A stretch of 38,232 nucleotides of DNA from CAZMJG01 sp964576365 (GCA_964576365.1 CAZNUT010000007.1:1-38232), one strand, 5' to 3'. Numbered from the stretch's first letter, positions 23,444 through 31,058 are shown. Made by a program: numbers and translations. The notes: generated by a model from the letters alone, not told the origin.

Positions 23444-24868
23444 TTAATTATTAGTTTTTATTTTTTCTCCTGCAACTACCGTGCGGTCAAGGATAAGAGC
23501 GTCTCCGTTTTTCATACCATTTTCGACTTGTACAAAGTTGCCAAAAATTTGCCCGAGCTTGATGGTACGGCTTTCAACGCGATTTTTGTTTGCGACATAT
23601 ACATATGCTGCATTTTCATTTTGATACACGCTGTCGATAGGAATATAAGGAAATGCTGCGCCGGTATCAGATTTTCCGACAGGGATATTTACCGAAATAT
23701 AGCCGTTATCAGTGAGAAAAGAAGCATAATTGTCAGGAATGGAAAAATATACTGCATAGAGAGATCCTTTTATGGCTTCCTGACTGACAAATGTGGGATA
23801 TGTTTCGATAGAAAATGAGTCGATCATCAGTATGCTGGGTTCTGCAAGGCTGATTCTTTTTGCTACATCCCGCGATACATATGCGGTAGCGGTGACTGGA
23901 TCTTCCTCAGCGACTTGTGAGATGAGCATGAGTGGCGTTCCTGGGTTTACTTGTTGGCCAGGACGGACAAACACTTTTTGCACAGTCCCGCGAAATGGTG
24001 CGGCAGGTGACATAGTTTGCTGTTGCACGAGGGCAAGCTGGTATTGCAGGCGTGTGATTTCTTTTTGTAAATTCAGTGCTTTTTCCTGTATATCAAGGTT
24101 TTTGAGTGTGATATCTTTTTGAAGATTGGAAAGATCTGCGGGAACCTTATCTGAGGATGCTGTGTATTCGGTGCTACGGAGCATACTTTTAAGCTGGTTA
24201 TTGGCGCCGATAAATTGACTTTTCAACTGTCTGTTGACATCTACATTGGTTCCGGCATTGATTTGTGAGTCGAGGCCAGCGATGATCTCATCATTGAGAG
24301 AAATTGCTGATTTTGTTTCATCTATAGATTTTGTACTTATGTCGCGCAAGAGATCATTGTTTTCATCCGTTTTGTTTGCTACTTCACGCTGTTTTGCGAT
24401 GATTTCTTTTTGTGTGTTATACGTTTCATTGGTATTTTGCATCTGCTGGTAGGCGAGTTGGGCTTGGATGGCCGGAGCATTGCCTCCCTGATAGTTTGAG
24501 GAAAGCATCAACAAGGTCTGACCTCGATATATACTGTCACCCGGAACTAAATCAACATATTGCACAACGCCAGGTACGAGTGAGGCTATAGTGATGACGC
24601 CGGATTTTTCGATCTGTGCCTGTACGCGGATTTTGGGTGAGGTGCCAATGCGATATACACTGACAACTTTTGGCGGTGTTTCTTTTTTTGTATCGGTAGT
24701 TTTTGGTGTGCGAAGGAAGCTCGAGATGGCGATGAGAATGATCAGGAGAGCGAGTAATCCAAAAAGTGTTTTGAATGGATTGTGATTAAAATATGCTTTG
24801 AACCAGCCGATAAAACGAGAAAAGCGAGTTTTTAGAGTTTGAAATAAAGATGTAAAAAATGCAATCAT
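23444..24868 (-). CDS. HlyD/RND membrane fusion protein
   Basis: A 474-residue adaptor. The frame stays open to 25009, but that part overlaps the sugar transferase gene. The ATG at 24868, eight bases after TATACT, is preferred. An anchor lies at 34-51, a lipoyl half-domain at about 85-115 (GVITIASLVPGVVQYVDLVPGDSIYRGQ), a long coiled-coil hairpin at about 125-285, the second lipoyl half at about 288-325 (SPAAPFRGTVQKVFVRPGQQVNPGTPLMLISQV), then barrel domains. The coiled coil is longer than that of the MacA-like protein at 5668. It precedes the RND pump and is its likely partner. Confidence 0.9.
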   Translation of the reverse strand: MIAFFTSLFQTLKTRFSRFIGWFKAYFNHNPFKTLFGLLALLIILIAISSFLRTPKTTDTKKETPPKVVSVYRIGTSPKIRVQAQIEKSGVITIASLVPGVVQYVDLVPGDSIYRGQTLLMLSSNYQGGNAPAIQAQLAYQQMQNTNETYNTQKEIIAKQREVANKTDENNDLLRDISTKSIDETKSAISLNDEIIAGLDSQINAGTNVDVNRQLKSQFIGANNQLKSMLRSTEYTASSDKVPADLSNLQKDITLKNLDIQEKALNLQKEITRLQYQLALVQQQTMSPAAPFRGTVQKVFVRPGQQVNPGTPLMLISQVAEEDPVTATAYVSRDVAKRISLAEPSILMIDSFSIETYPTFVSQEAIKGSLYAVYFSIPDNYASFLTDNGYISVNIPVGKSDTGAAFPYIPIDSVYQNENAAYVYVANKNRVESRTIKLGQIFGNFVQVENGMKNGDALILDRTVVAGEKIKTNN

Positions 24869-24876
24869 AGCCCTAT

Positions 24877-24882
24877 AGTATA
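24877..24882 (-). promoter_or_regulatory. Extended -10 box, predicted leaderless start
   Basis: On the minus strand TGATATACT ends eight bases before the ATG at 24868. The TATACTATRGG sequence around it recurs upstream of 26277 and 31818. No clear -35 box is seen. Confidence 0.55.
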
Positions 24883-24911
24883 TCATAAAAATAAGTAAAT
24901 AAAAGATTGAG

Positions 24912-25889
24912 TTAGTCTCCGGCGGGTGTGATTTCGGGGGTAGGTTGAGATGTTGGAATTTGTGAGTATTGAGTCTCAGATTTGTTACGTGAAAAAAGCC
25001 TGGTGCCAAATGATTTCACAGATGATTGTAATGCCTGATATGTTTTTCTTGCTGCTTTTTTACTCAAGCCAGTAAGTGTTTCGGTGAGAATAGCCAAATC
25101 GAGCTCAAGATTTTGATTTTTTGTAAACCAAAGACCTGGAGATGCGCGATCCATATCATCTTTTTTTCCATTTTCCTCATCGCCTCTTTTGGTGCTATTC
25201 GCTGCAAAGAGCCCAGGCTTGATAGTTGGATATTGTGTAATCCATTGGTACACATCTTGCTTTTCTTGTCCGTGAGGAAGTAAATCTGCTCGTCGTTGCA
25301 GTTCTTTCAAGGCCTTTTCGCTTATAGCCCTATTTGGGCTCACCAAATCCATTTGATCGGGCAAAATACCTATTTTCATAAGAAAAATCTGTATCACCTG
25401 AGGTAGTTCGTCAGGCTCTCCCAAAATACGTATGAATTTACCAGGTCGAGTGAGGCGTGGATCATTGCCTGTGATGTTATACTCAGTAATCAGCTGCTGA
25501 TCACATTTATCAGCGTCAGGAACCATAGTTCTTACTTTCCAAACATAAAAATCTTTTCCGTTTTCTCCGATGCGTTTACTGAGATAAAATGGCGAGTTGC
25601 CGTCTTCAAGATATACCGCAAGACCCATCAATCCGCTTAAAACAAAAGCAGGAATCGTCCCGACACCAGATGCGGCAATTTCAAACGCATTTTTTTGCCA
25701 GGAGTGCCGATATGCTTCAGCCTTTTTTGGTAGAACAGAGTGAAGTTGATGCTGAGAGCGTGCGTGTTCAGTGGAAAGTTCGTCGTATTGTTGCCATACA
25801 GAAATACCCGGTAGAAAATCATTTTCTAATATGGCTTGATCCTGATTTTGAAAAGCTACTATGTCATTATGGTGAATAAGTCCTTCCAT
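24912..25889 (-). CDS. Bacterial sugar transferase (undecaprenyl-phosphate glycosyl-1-phosphate transferase type)
   Basis: A 325-residue PF02397-type enzyme that would move a sugar phosphate onto a lipid carrier to begin surface glycan synthesis. There is one hydrophobic segment at 68-92, then FYLSKRIGENGKDFYVWKVRTM (101-122), GNDPRLTRPGKFIRI (141-155), DELPQV (160-165), DLVSPNRA (181-188) and KPGLFA. All are recognisable versions of the family motifs. The N-terminus lacks the four-helix block of WbaP-type members. The last 110 residues are extra and end in Ser/Thr/Pro-rich sequence. The open frame from a TTG at 25916 includes a -10 box, so the ATG at 25889 is chosen. Confidence 0.87.
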   Translation of the reverse strand: MEGLIHHNDIVAFQNQDQAILENDFLPGISVWQQYDELSTEHARSQHQLHSVLPKKAEAYRHSWQKNAFEIAASGVGTIPAFVLSGLMGLAVYLEDGNSPFYLSKRIGENGKDFYVWKVRTMVPDADKCDQQLITEYNITGNDPRLTRPGKFIRILGEPDELPQVIQIFLMKIGILPDQMDLVSPNRAISEKALKELQRRADLLPHGQEKQDVYQWITQYPTIKPGLFAANSTKRGDEENGKKDDMDRASPGLWFTKNQNLELDLAILTETLTGLSKKAARKTYQALQSSVKSFGTRLFSRNKSETQYSQIPTSQPTPEITPAGD

Positions 25890-25906
25890 ATGATTTTGTA
25901 GCTCAT

Positions 25907-25935
25907 AGTATATCAAAATATCCTATAATATTCAA
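25907..25935 (-). promoter_or_regulatory. Promoter of the sugar transferase gene
   Basis: Minus strand: TTGAAT (25935-25930), 17-base spacer, TATACT (25912-25907) with extended TG. Transcription should begin near 25900, leaving a leader of about 11 bases. Confidence 0.6.
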
Positions 25936-26025
25936 CTCAAAATTAGATATAAAGGTACAAGCATGTTCGTTAAAAAGAAATGAAGAAGTCGGTGAAGTAC
26001 TATTTTTTCCACCCGGATACCAGGG

Positions 26026-26277
26026 TCATTTTGTATTATCACCAGGCTCTATATGCGAAAGATCAGTACTCTCGAGTTTGTACTCGTATCTTAGAAGAGC
26101 GCTTGCTGCAATAGCTATAAGCGCACCTGGTGCTGCTGCCTGTAGAAGATTAAGATGTTCAGGTGATATCTGTCCGATGTGTAAACCATATAACACGTTT
26201 GGAACAACTCCGCTAAGTAGCGCAGCGTATGTTATGGCAGTATGATCCATGATGAATATTTCTGTCGTTTTTTTCAT
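26026..26277 (-). CDS. Small two-segment membrane protein, unknown
   Basis: An 83-residue protein with two hydrophobic segments (about 13-33 and 44-62) and an acidic tail (LESTDLSHIEPGDNTK). No family recognised. TGATATACT at 26310-26318 on the minus strand gives it an extended -10 box and a predicted leader of about 27 bases. It stands alone between the sugar transferase gene and another small membrane protein. Confidence 0.55.
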   Translation of the reverse strand: MKKTTEIFIMDHTAITYAALLSGVVPNVLYGLHIGQISPEHLNLLQAAAPGALIAIAASALLRYEYKLESTDLSHIEPGDNTK

Positions 26278-26374
26278 GCGCAGATTTTACTCAAATTAAA
26301 TAACCCTATAGTATATCATACAAACTTGGTAGCTGTAAGCAAATCCTACTCTCAAGAAGTATATGAGTGAAACA

Positions 26375-26725
26375 CTAACGGGGGAATGCATATGTAGGTG
26401 CAAGTTGTTTCACCGGGATGGGTGCAAATACGCCGATTTTTCCCTGCTGAATTTTGCGGGTCATCGTATTTGCCATCTGGTAGGAGAGATATCCGATGGC
26501 ATGATAATGTTCGTCAAAAACCGTAAAAGAAAATTGTTTATCTTTTTCTTTTGAGAGTGCGATGGATTTGGCTTTTACCAGTTCTTCGTTGCGATTGATT
26601 TTATACTGGTTGGCCTGGAAAACCGATGTGATGTAGGTGCCGATAATGCCGGTGAGTAAGAAGCCAGTCACAAGGAGGATGAGTTCTTTGTAGCGGATGT
26701 AAAATGAAGGGGAAAGGGCTGTCAT
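26375..26725 (-). CDS. Membrane-anchored protein, unknown
   Basis: A 116-residue protein with one membrane segment at about 14-35 (ELILLVTGFLLTGIIGTYITSVF), a Lys/Glu-rich helical stretch, and a small C-terminal region (FTVFDEHYHAIGYLSYQMANTMTRKIQQ). No recognised domain. It is followed on the minus strand by the gene at 26277, and preceded by a palindromic repeat element, so its promoter lies in or beyond that element. Confidence 0.6.
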   Translation of the reverse strand: MTALSPSFYIRYKELILLVTGFLLTGIIGTYITSVFQANQYKINRNEELVKAKSIALSKEKDKQFSFTVFDEHYHAIGYLSYQMANTMTRKIQQGKIGVFAPIPVKQLAPTYAFPR

Positions 26726-26853
26726 TGTTTGAGAATACCTGTCATTCCGAACTGCAATGCGTCATCCTGATCCCGCCTTGGCTGGGGAAGCCTGCCTGCC
26801 GGCAGGCAGGGATCCAGTAGCAAAGTACGATGCAAAAAGGAGAAATCCCGCCC
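26726..26853. repeat. Palindromic repeat element and partial terminator-like repeat
   Basis: GTCATTCCG and GTCATCCTGATCCC on the left and GGGATCCAG on the right bracket the perfect 20-base palindrome CCTGCCTGCCGGCAGGCAGG (26791-26810). TACGATGCAAAAAGGAGAAA (26827-26846) then recurs, slightly altered, just before the terminator at 28036. No gene is present. Confidence 0.7.
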
Positions 26854-26873
26854 GATTTGAGATGGGGTTTATA

Positions 26874-27194
26874 TCAGGAAGGTTTTCTAAATAATACAAT
26901 CCCTTCACGTTTTGCTTCGTGGTAGATGGTGAGATGACTTGCAGCTCCATATTCTTTTGTAGTGAGAATTCGTACATCAAGCATATGCGGTACTTTATGG
27001 TCAATATCAGTATCCGATAGAGCTTTTTGCATTTTTTTATTTTTTTTCGAAGTCAGAATGATGATATCGATATCGCTCCAGCTTGTAGCTTCTTTTCGGG
27101 CAAATGATCCCCACAGGATGATTTTTTCTGGATTATATTGTTTTATTTTTTCGATGTATTCTTTGAGTGGCTTTTCAATAGCTTTTCTATTCAT
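26874..27194 (-). CDS. MNT-type minimal nucleotidyltransferase (second copy)
   Basis: A 106-residue nucleotidyltransferase of the MntA kind. WGSFARKEATSWSDIDIIILTS matches GSx10DxD exactly, and a third acidic residue lies in LDVRILT. In known HEPN/MNT systems the MNT partner adds AMP to, and silences, the HEPN toxin. It lies 32 bases after the first MNT gene on the same strand. It has low similarity to that neighbour outside the motif, so it is not a recent duplicate. Confidence 0.87.
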   Translation of the reverse strand: MNRKAIEKPLKEYIEKIKQYNPEKIILWGSFARKEATSWSDIDIIILTSKKNKKMQKALSDTDIDHKVPHMLDVRILTTKEYGAASHLTIYHEAKREGIVLFRKPS

Positions 27195-27226
27195 AGGTAG
27201 AGTTTTTTTAGCCAGAACTAATACAG

Positions 27227-27538
27227 TTAAATACGTTTACCTGTTTCTCTCACTTGTTTGCTAAATAGATCGAATGGAGAGGTCATTTCAATGTCTGATA
27301 GGGGATGGGGCTCAATGAGATCGCTGATACCTTCACGAAGCTTCATGAGGAGTACTCGCTCTTTTACCCGGTCTTGACCAAATGAGGGAGATACAATGCA
27401 AATATCTAGATCGCTTTGTTTTGTCGCTACTCCTTTTGCATGCGAGCCAAAAATATATGCGGATGACACTGGAATACCCGCTGCTTTCACAGCTTTGATA
27501 TACGAGTGAGCAATATTGAGAATATTAGCTGATTTCAT
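27227..27538 (-). CDS. MNT-type minimal nucleotidyltransferase (first copy)
   Basis: A 103-residue protein. The frame is open to 27640, but the ATG at 27538 begins the recognisable domain (MKSANILNIAHSYIKAVKAAG). FGSHAKGVATKQSDLDICIVS matches GSx10DxD, and DLIEPHPLSDIEM is the usual C-terminal part. It overlaps the HEPN gene by 14 bases, so the two are translationally coupled. It is the likely direct antitoxin of that protein. Confidence 0.87.
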   Translation of the reverse strand: MKSANILNIAHSYIKAVKAAGIPVSSAYIFGSHAKGVATKQSDLDICIVSPSFGQDRVKERVLLMKLREGISDLIEPHPLSDIEMTSPFDLFSKQVRETGKRI

Positions 27539-27920
27539 GTATGTTTTTTGAAATTGTATGATAGAGTTTTTCACAAATCTGCATCCATTTTTGTGTATAT
27601 TCTTTGTTTGCCTTATGATAAAAAGAGAGTTTATAGTCATCGTACCTTGTTTCTATATTGAAGGTAGTGATCTCCCGCAGAGAGTCCAAAACGTCTTCTG
27701 TTTGTGGAAGATTGGTAATTTTTGCAAGTCGGACTAAATCATGAATATATAAGATTTCTTTGTTTTCTTTGAGAATGAGTGCTTTAAGGAGCTTTTCTAT
27801 AGCAAGATGCCACACAAAGAGGCACCAATCAAAATGTTCAAGTCTGAAAAGATCAGTCGCAGTTTGTTTATCATGCGCAGCTTTTTGTAAAAATCCATCT
27901 ATGACTTGCTTACGTGTCAT
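27525..27920 (-). CDS. HEPN-domain protein (PF05168-like), putative toxin
   Basis: A 131-residue helical protein. The ATG at 27920 follows TATACT by six bases; longer in-frame readings to 28124 run through repeat and hairpin DNA. HFDWCLFVWHLAIEKLLKALILKE and IHDLVRLAKITNL are the classical HEPN core, and FNIETRYDDYKLSFYHKANKEY is the C-terminal part. The RX4-6H motif of RNase-active HEPN toxins is not present in canonical form, so nuclease activity cannot be assumed. It overlaps an MNT gene, and a second MNT gene follows. Confidence 0.88.
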   Translation of the reverse strand: MTRKQVIDGFLQKAAHDKQTATDLFRLEHFDWCLFVWHLAIEKLLKALILKENKEILYIHDLVRLAKITNLPQTEDVLDSLREITTFNIETRYDDYKLSFYHKANKEYTQKWMQICEKLYHTISKNIHEIS

Positions 27921-27926
27921 GTGTAT

Positions 27927-27932
27927 AGTATA
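27927..27932 (-). promoter_or_regulatory. -10 box of the HEPN-MNT-MNT operon
   Basis: TATACT on the minus strand ends six bases before the ATG at 27920. A -35 box is weak. The spacing predicts a leaderless transcript. Confidence 0.5.
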
Positions 27933-27966
27933 TAAAAAATTTCTTCTTTCTGAACCATAGTCTAAC

Positions 27967-28006
27967 GTCATTCTGGGGAGGAGTAATAACGACGACTCCA
28001 GAATCT
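27967..28006. repeat. GTCATTCTGG...CCAGAATCT hairpin element
   Basis: About 40 bases with inverted ends TTCTGG and CCAGAA. The same element type is at 34780-34820. Confidence 0.7.
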
Positions 28007-28035
28007 CAGTTTTTTTACGATGCAAAAAGTAGAAA

Positions 28036-28069
28036 CCCACCCCGAGTACTTCGGGGTGGGTCTTTTTTT
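28036..28069. terminator. Strong intrinsic terminator, probably bidirectional
   Basis: A perfect 10-base stem, CCCACCCCGA (28036-28045) with TCGGGGTGGG (28051-28060), around a five-base loop. On the plus strand TCTTTTTTT follows; on the minus strand TTTCTACTTTTT follows. It probably ends the GC-rich secreted-protein transcript from the minus strand and isolates the HEPN operon. Confidence 0.85.
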
Positions 28070-28085
28070 GGAGAATTCTCCTTTC

Positions 28086-28166
28086 TTCCCGGCCGGCCTT
28101 GGGGCCGCGCCAGTGCTTGCGCAAGCTGATAGCGCAGCGTGGCGGCCTTTGTCGGCCGGCCGGGAA
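28086..28166. repeat. Large GC-rich palindrome
   Basis: Perfect 13-base arms TTCCCGGCCGGCC (28086-28098) and GGCCGGCCGGGAA (28154-28166) enclose further nested complementarity: GGCCGC with GCGGCC, and the palindrome GCTTGCGCAAGC. It would form a long, stable cruciform or RNA hairpin directly between the terminator and the 3' end of the GC-rich gene. Confidence 0.75.
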
Positions 28167-28197
28167 CTAGACTTCACGAACTACGCGAAACTTTTTG

Positions 28198-29461
28198 CTA
28201 GCGTGGTCCGAACGCTAGCAATCCCTCGGCGGTGGTACTTTGCCGCCGGGAGATTTGGATGTTGAGGCATGCCCAGCGTTCACCCTTTCGGGTGAAACTG
28301 TCGGACCGAATCCGCAACTCCGTCTCCCCCCCCAGGGAGACGGTTGTGGTCTGGCCTGTTGCTGGCCAGGCGATTTCAGTGAGCCCTTCCCCCGGGCGCT
28401 GAACGGAAATTCCAGTGATGATGCTACCAACAACCTCTGGTGAGGCGTTGGCTGCAGCCACCACTACCATGGGCGAGAGGTCTCCCCAGACCTCGTACCC
28501 ATTTCCGGCGTCCCACAACTCGTGGGAACCGGACTGTGGCCATCCACAGTCCCACATGCTGGACTCGGGGTAGTCCAGCCATGTGGACACCCAGTCTGCG
28601 GGGAATTGCTGGGCGAAGCAGTGGGGGTCACGCTCTGCCCCCGAGATCACCCATGGCTCGGGTGTGGCGGTGTTCGTCGCCGTGGGAGTGGGGGCCACTA
28701 CGACCGGGATGCACACTGCGTGGGGGGCGGGGGTGCCCCCATTGAGTGTCCCCCAACACCCGGTGGTGGGTGTTGGGGTGGTCGTCGCCGTGGGNNNNNN
28801 NNNNNNNNNNNNNNNNNNNNNNNNNNNNNNNNNNNNNNNNNNNNNNNNNNNNNNNNNNNNNNNNNNNNNNNNNNNNNNNNNNNNNNNNNNNNNNCGTCGC
28901 CGTGGGCGTGGGTGTGCTGGTGGCCGTCGGGGTTTTTGTGCCGCCCATGGGGCAGGCGGCAATAGTAACGCTTTCGTGTGTTGAGCGGACTTTGTCCGTC
29001 ATCACAGTCTGCGTTGACCACGTGTTTTGGGCCGTGTGGGCAAACTTCACCCACGACGACCCATTCCACCACTCGACAGCTTCTTGAGCATTTTTGGGGT
29101 CAACATCCCCGGGCGTGACCGCCATCACGCTCGGGAGAGTGATTTCAACCGATGGCAAATTGCCGCCGGTATCCATCGTGTCAACCCCATTGTGGCGGCC
29201 CGGCCGCCACCCAGCCGGCCATTCGGCCGGCTGGTACCACATCCCCCCGGGGCACGTCGGGGGCGTGCCCTTCAGGTCGCCACCCGCCACGGCGGCAACG
29301 ATTTCCTCGCTGGTCCCGGGGGAGACCAGCGGGAGGTACAACTGCGACGTCAGACCGTCGCTGTCTTGCCCCAGAACCGCTGAGGCGCCGGTGGTGATAA
29401 TTAAGCCTATCACCAAGGCTACCGTCAATAAGCCGACGGCGAGCTGTCGTTTTTTATTCAT
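28198..29461 (-). CDS. GC-rich secreted protein with Pro/Thr linker, interrupted by assembly gap
   Basis: The start ATG at 29461 follows GGAGG by seven bases. A signal peptide (MNKKRQLAVGLLTVALVIGL) leads into LYLPLVSP, a motif I associate with Chloroflexota exported proteins. Next comes a region with CPGGMWYQPAEWPAGW, then TPTATSTPTPTAT running into 100 N. Beyond the gap, in another phase, the linker continues (PTATTTPTPTT). A second Trp/Cys-containing domain (WVISGAERDPHCFAQQFPADW) follows, ending at a TAG at 28198. The two halves end exactly on codon boundaries at the gap (189 codons before, 198 after), so a real gap that is a multiple of three restores one protein. Base composition is far above that of the neighbours. 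Function unknown. Confidence 0.8.
28795..28894. other. Scaffold gap of 100 N inside the GC-rich gene
   Basis: CGTCGCCGTGGG occurs on both sides (28783-28794 and 28895-28906). It encodes PTAT of the repetitive linker, so the assembly broke in a tandem Pro/Thr coding repeat. Length is unknown. Confidence 0.9.
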
Positions 29462-29887
29462 AATGACGCCTCCTTTGACGTCACTTCTGAATTGATGAGC
29501 TTTTAGCGGGAGCCCAAGGGAACCCGGCAGTTTTTTTTGAGGATCTGCAACCTCTTCAACGTCAGATTTTCACAGGATCTGAGATGAACCTGGCATTTTT
29601 TACGAGATATGCTCTCATCAGACTTCACGTTCTGATACTTTTTCCTGTCCCATGACAGAAACGGTGATCAGTCTAACCGTCTGTAGCGGGCCGCGCACTT
29701 CGTCGGCCTTTGTTCTCGGGGTCACTACACCCCGTTTCCGCGCTCTATACTTACAGGAAGGTGGCGCATGCCTTCCTGAGAAAATTGTTGCTTCTGGAAG
29801 TGAACCTCAAACCCCGAAGGGCGAGACTCCAACTTCGACAGAAGCACGAAGGGGACAAGAGAGGCGCGCGAAGCGCGCCGTGATAAC
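29462..29887. other. Gene-free region: leader of the GC-rich gene and hairpin cluster
   Basis: Holds the ribosome site of the GC-rich gene and, beyond about 29690, a series of perfect hairpins: CGGGGT-CACTAC-ACCCCG, AGGAAGG-TGGCGCATG-CCTTCCT (29755-29777) and GGCGCGC-GAA-GCGCGCC. Open frames here have no homology signal and pass through the hairpins, so I call no gene. Confidence 0.6.
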
Positions 29888-29977
29888 GTCATTGCGAGCC
29901 AGATCATAAGGCGAAGCAATCTCTTTTTATTTAGATTGCCGCGTCGTCCTGTCACGAGCGGGACTCCTCGCAATGAC
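29888..29977. repeat. GTCATTGCGAG...CTCGCAATGAC inverted-repeat element
   Basis: A 90-base element with perfect 11-base arms (29888-29898 and 29967-29977) and inner arms GCAATCT and AGATTGC. It is a MITE-like or REP-like palindrome; partial copies are at 14715-14772 and 34740-34770. Confidence 0.85.
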
Positions 29978-30066
29978 ATGTATGGTCGATGTGCCTTCTT
30001 GTCCATATTGTGCTTCTCTCGAAGTATTCTCCAGAAGAAACGATGTGAAAACTGTCTCATTGTTGA

Positions 30067-30091
30067 GATGTTGAAACGAATTCAGCATGAC
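30067..30091. repeat. Half copy of the GTCATGCTGAA palindromic element
   Basis: GATGTTGAAACGAATTCAGC followed by ATGAC matches the right arm type of the element at 33108-33209. From here to 30369 I see no gene; the stretch 30250-30300 holds an imperfect hairpin of AGGAAGAAAG and CTTCTTTCT arms. Confidence 0.6.
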
Positions 30092-30369
30092 ACGCAACGA
30101 GACGATCGTATTCGTCTAATAGAATTCTCCAAATTGTTAAAGAGCGTTTTGCATGCAACCCGCAACGTGTAGCGAAAATGCCATAATTGCATGTTGTTGC
30201 AAAACTCCAAAATTGTTATTCCCGAGATGCACCAAGCTATTTGATGACCTCAGGAAGAAAGAATAGACCTGACGTAATCCGGTTTATTTCCTTCTTTCTG
30301 CGGTCGGAATATACACATGCTATGTATCTTTTTTTATATGTATTACTTTTGGTTTGTTAAAATTTCTAT

Positions 30370-30570
30370 ATGTTTTTACAGATTGCGATCGGAAGAGCTC
30401 ATTTACGGGTTTTTTCTGCGATATTGACAAATGTTACAGCTAGTATGGTTGTCGGTTTAGTTTTTATTACCAGTATGCAATTGTTGTTAGTAGCTTTCAT
30501 TTTTGTTATACTTGGAATTGTATTTTCTATAGCAATTGAAAATATTCTGGAACATTATGATGAACTTTGA
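30370..30570 (+). CDS. Small two-segment membrane protein, pair 1 first gene
   Basis: A 66-residue protein made almost entirely of two hydrophobic segments (about 16-36 and 38-57) with a charged end (ENILEHYDEL). No family recognised. TAAAAT ends six bases before the ATG. It overlaps the next small gene by 11 bases. The beginning FLQIAIG loosely matches FVQLAIA in the first gene of pair 2 (31073), and both are followed by a one-segment protein, which suggests two versions of one module. Confidence 0.6.
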   Translation: MFLQIAIGRAHLRVFSAILTNVTASMVVGLVFITSMQLLLVAFIFVILGIVFSIAIENILEHYDEL

Positions 30571-30679
30571 TGAAATAATTGTCCGCATAAATATAGCCTA
30601 TGGCCTTCTACTGATTGTTATTCTTTTGCTATTGATTTTCTTTGCCAGGTTTCCTCAAAGTAAAGGTTCGGCCAGATAG
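30560..30679 (+). CDS. 39-residue single-segment membrane protein, pair 1 second gene
   Basis: ATG at 30560, TAG at 30677-30679. A short charged N-terminus (MNFDEIIVR) is followed by a hydrophobic segment (INIAYGLLLIVILLLLIFFA) and a basic tail (RFPQSKGSAR). Overlap of 11 bases with the preceding gene points to translational coupling. Hydrophobicity, basic tail and position parallel the 37-residue protein at 31269. The gene is short and the call rests on this repeated arrangement. Confidence 0.5.
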   Translation: MNFDEIIVRINIAYGLLLIVILLLLIFFARFPQSKGSAR

Positions 30680-30769
30680 TATCGATACTTTTTTGAACGC
30701 ATTTTTTCTTGCTGTTATTGCTATAAGGCTTGTTGTGCCCCGCAATCATAACAAAAAGTAATTCTTCGA

Positions 30770-30996
30770 TTTTTTAAACGTGCGACGGGGAAATCGTACA
30801 GCGTATATCATGTTGCATGTAACATATAGCATGTAGCATGACTCCATGATTAAAACACAACTGTCTTCTTATCCGATGAGAGTGAAATGGTGCATGCTTA
30901 CGCACCTTTTTTCTCATATATTCCGTCCCGATGTTCAGCATCATTTCGTTTGCATGTATCTGGTGTAGCGCATATGTACACTCAATACCTGAAAAC
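30770..30996 (+). repeat. Conserved intergenic block, copy 1, with about 130-base insertion
   Basis: TTTTTTAAACGTGCGACG (30770-30787) and the stretch 30921-30996 match the continuous 96-base block at 31397-31492. Between them copy 1 carries extra DNA with TGTARCA-type heptamers (30811-30840) and a terminator-like hairpin. It lies between gene pair 1 and gene pair 2. Confidence 0.82.
30889..30912 (+). terminator. Intrinsic terminator after small-gene pair 1
   Basis: GGTGC (30889-30893), eight-base loop, GCACC (30902-30906), then six T. It lies inside the insertion of copy 1 of the conserved block and would end the transcript of pair 1. Confidence 0.6.
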
Positions 30997-31058
30997 AAAT
31001 GAGTTTATAAGAATATGTATCAATACATATAAATCACTTTTACTTTTTTCTCATGGTC

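Noticed and set aside
27921..28124. Upstream extension of the HEPN protein
   Set aside because: It would read through a promoter, a palindromic element and a terminator; TATACT six bases before the ATG at 27920 fixes the start.
29652..29909. An 85-codon open frame on the plus strand
   Set aside because: It runs through several perfect hairpins and a palindromic element, has no recognisable domain and no ribosome site.
29725..30060. A 111-codon open frame on the minus strand
   Set aside because: It translates the GTCATTGCGAG element and hairpins; no domain is seen.
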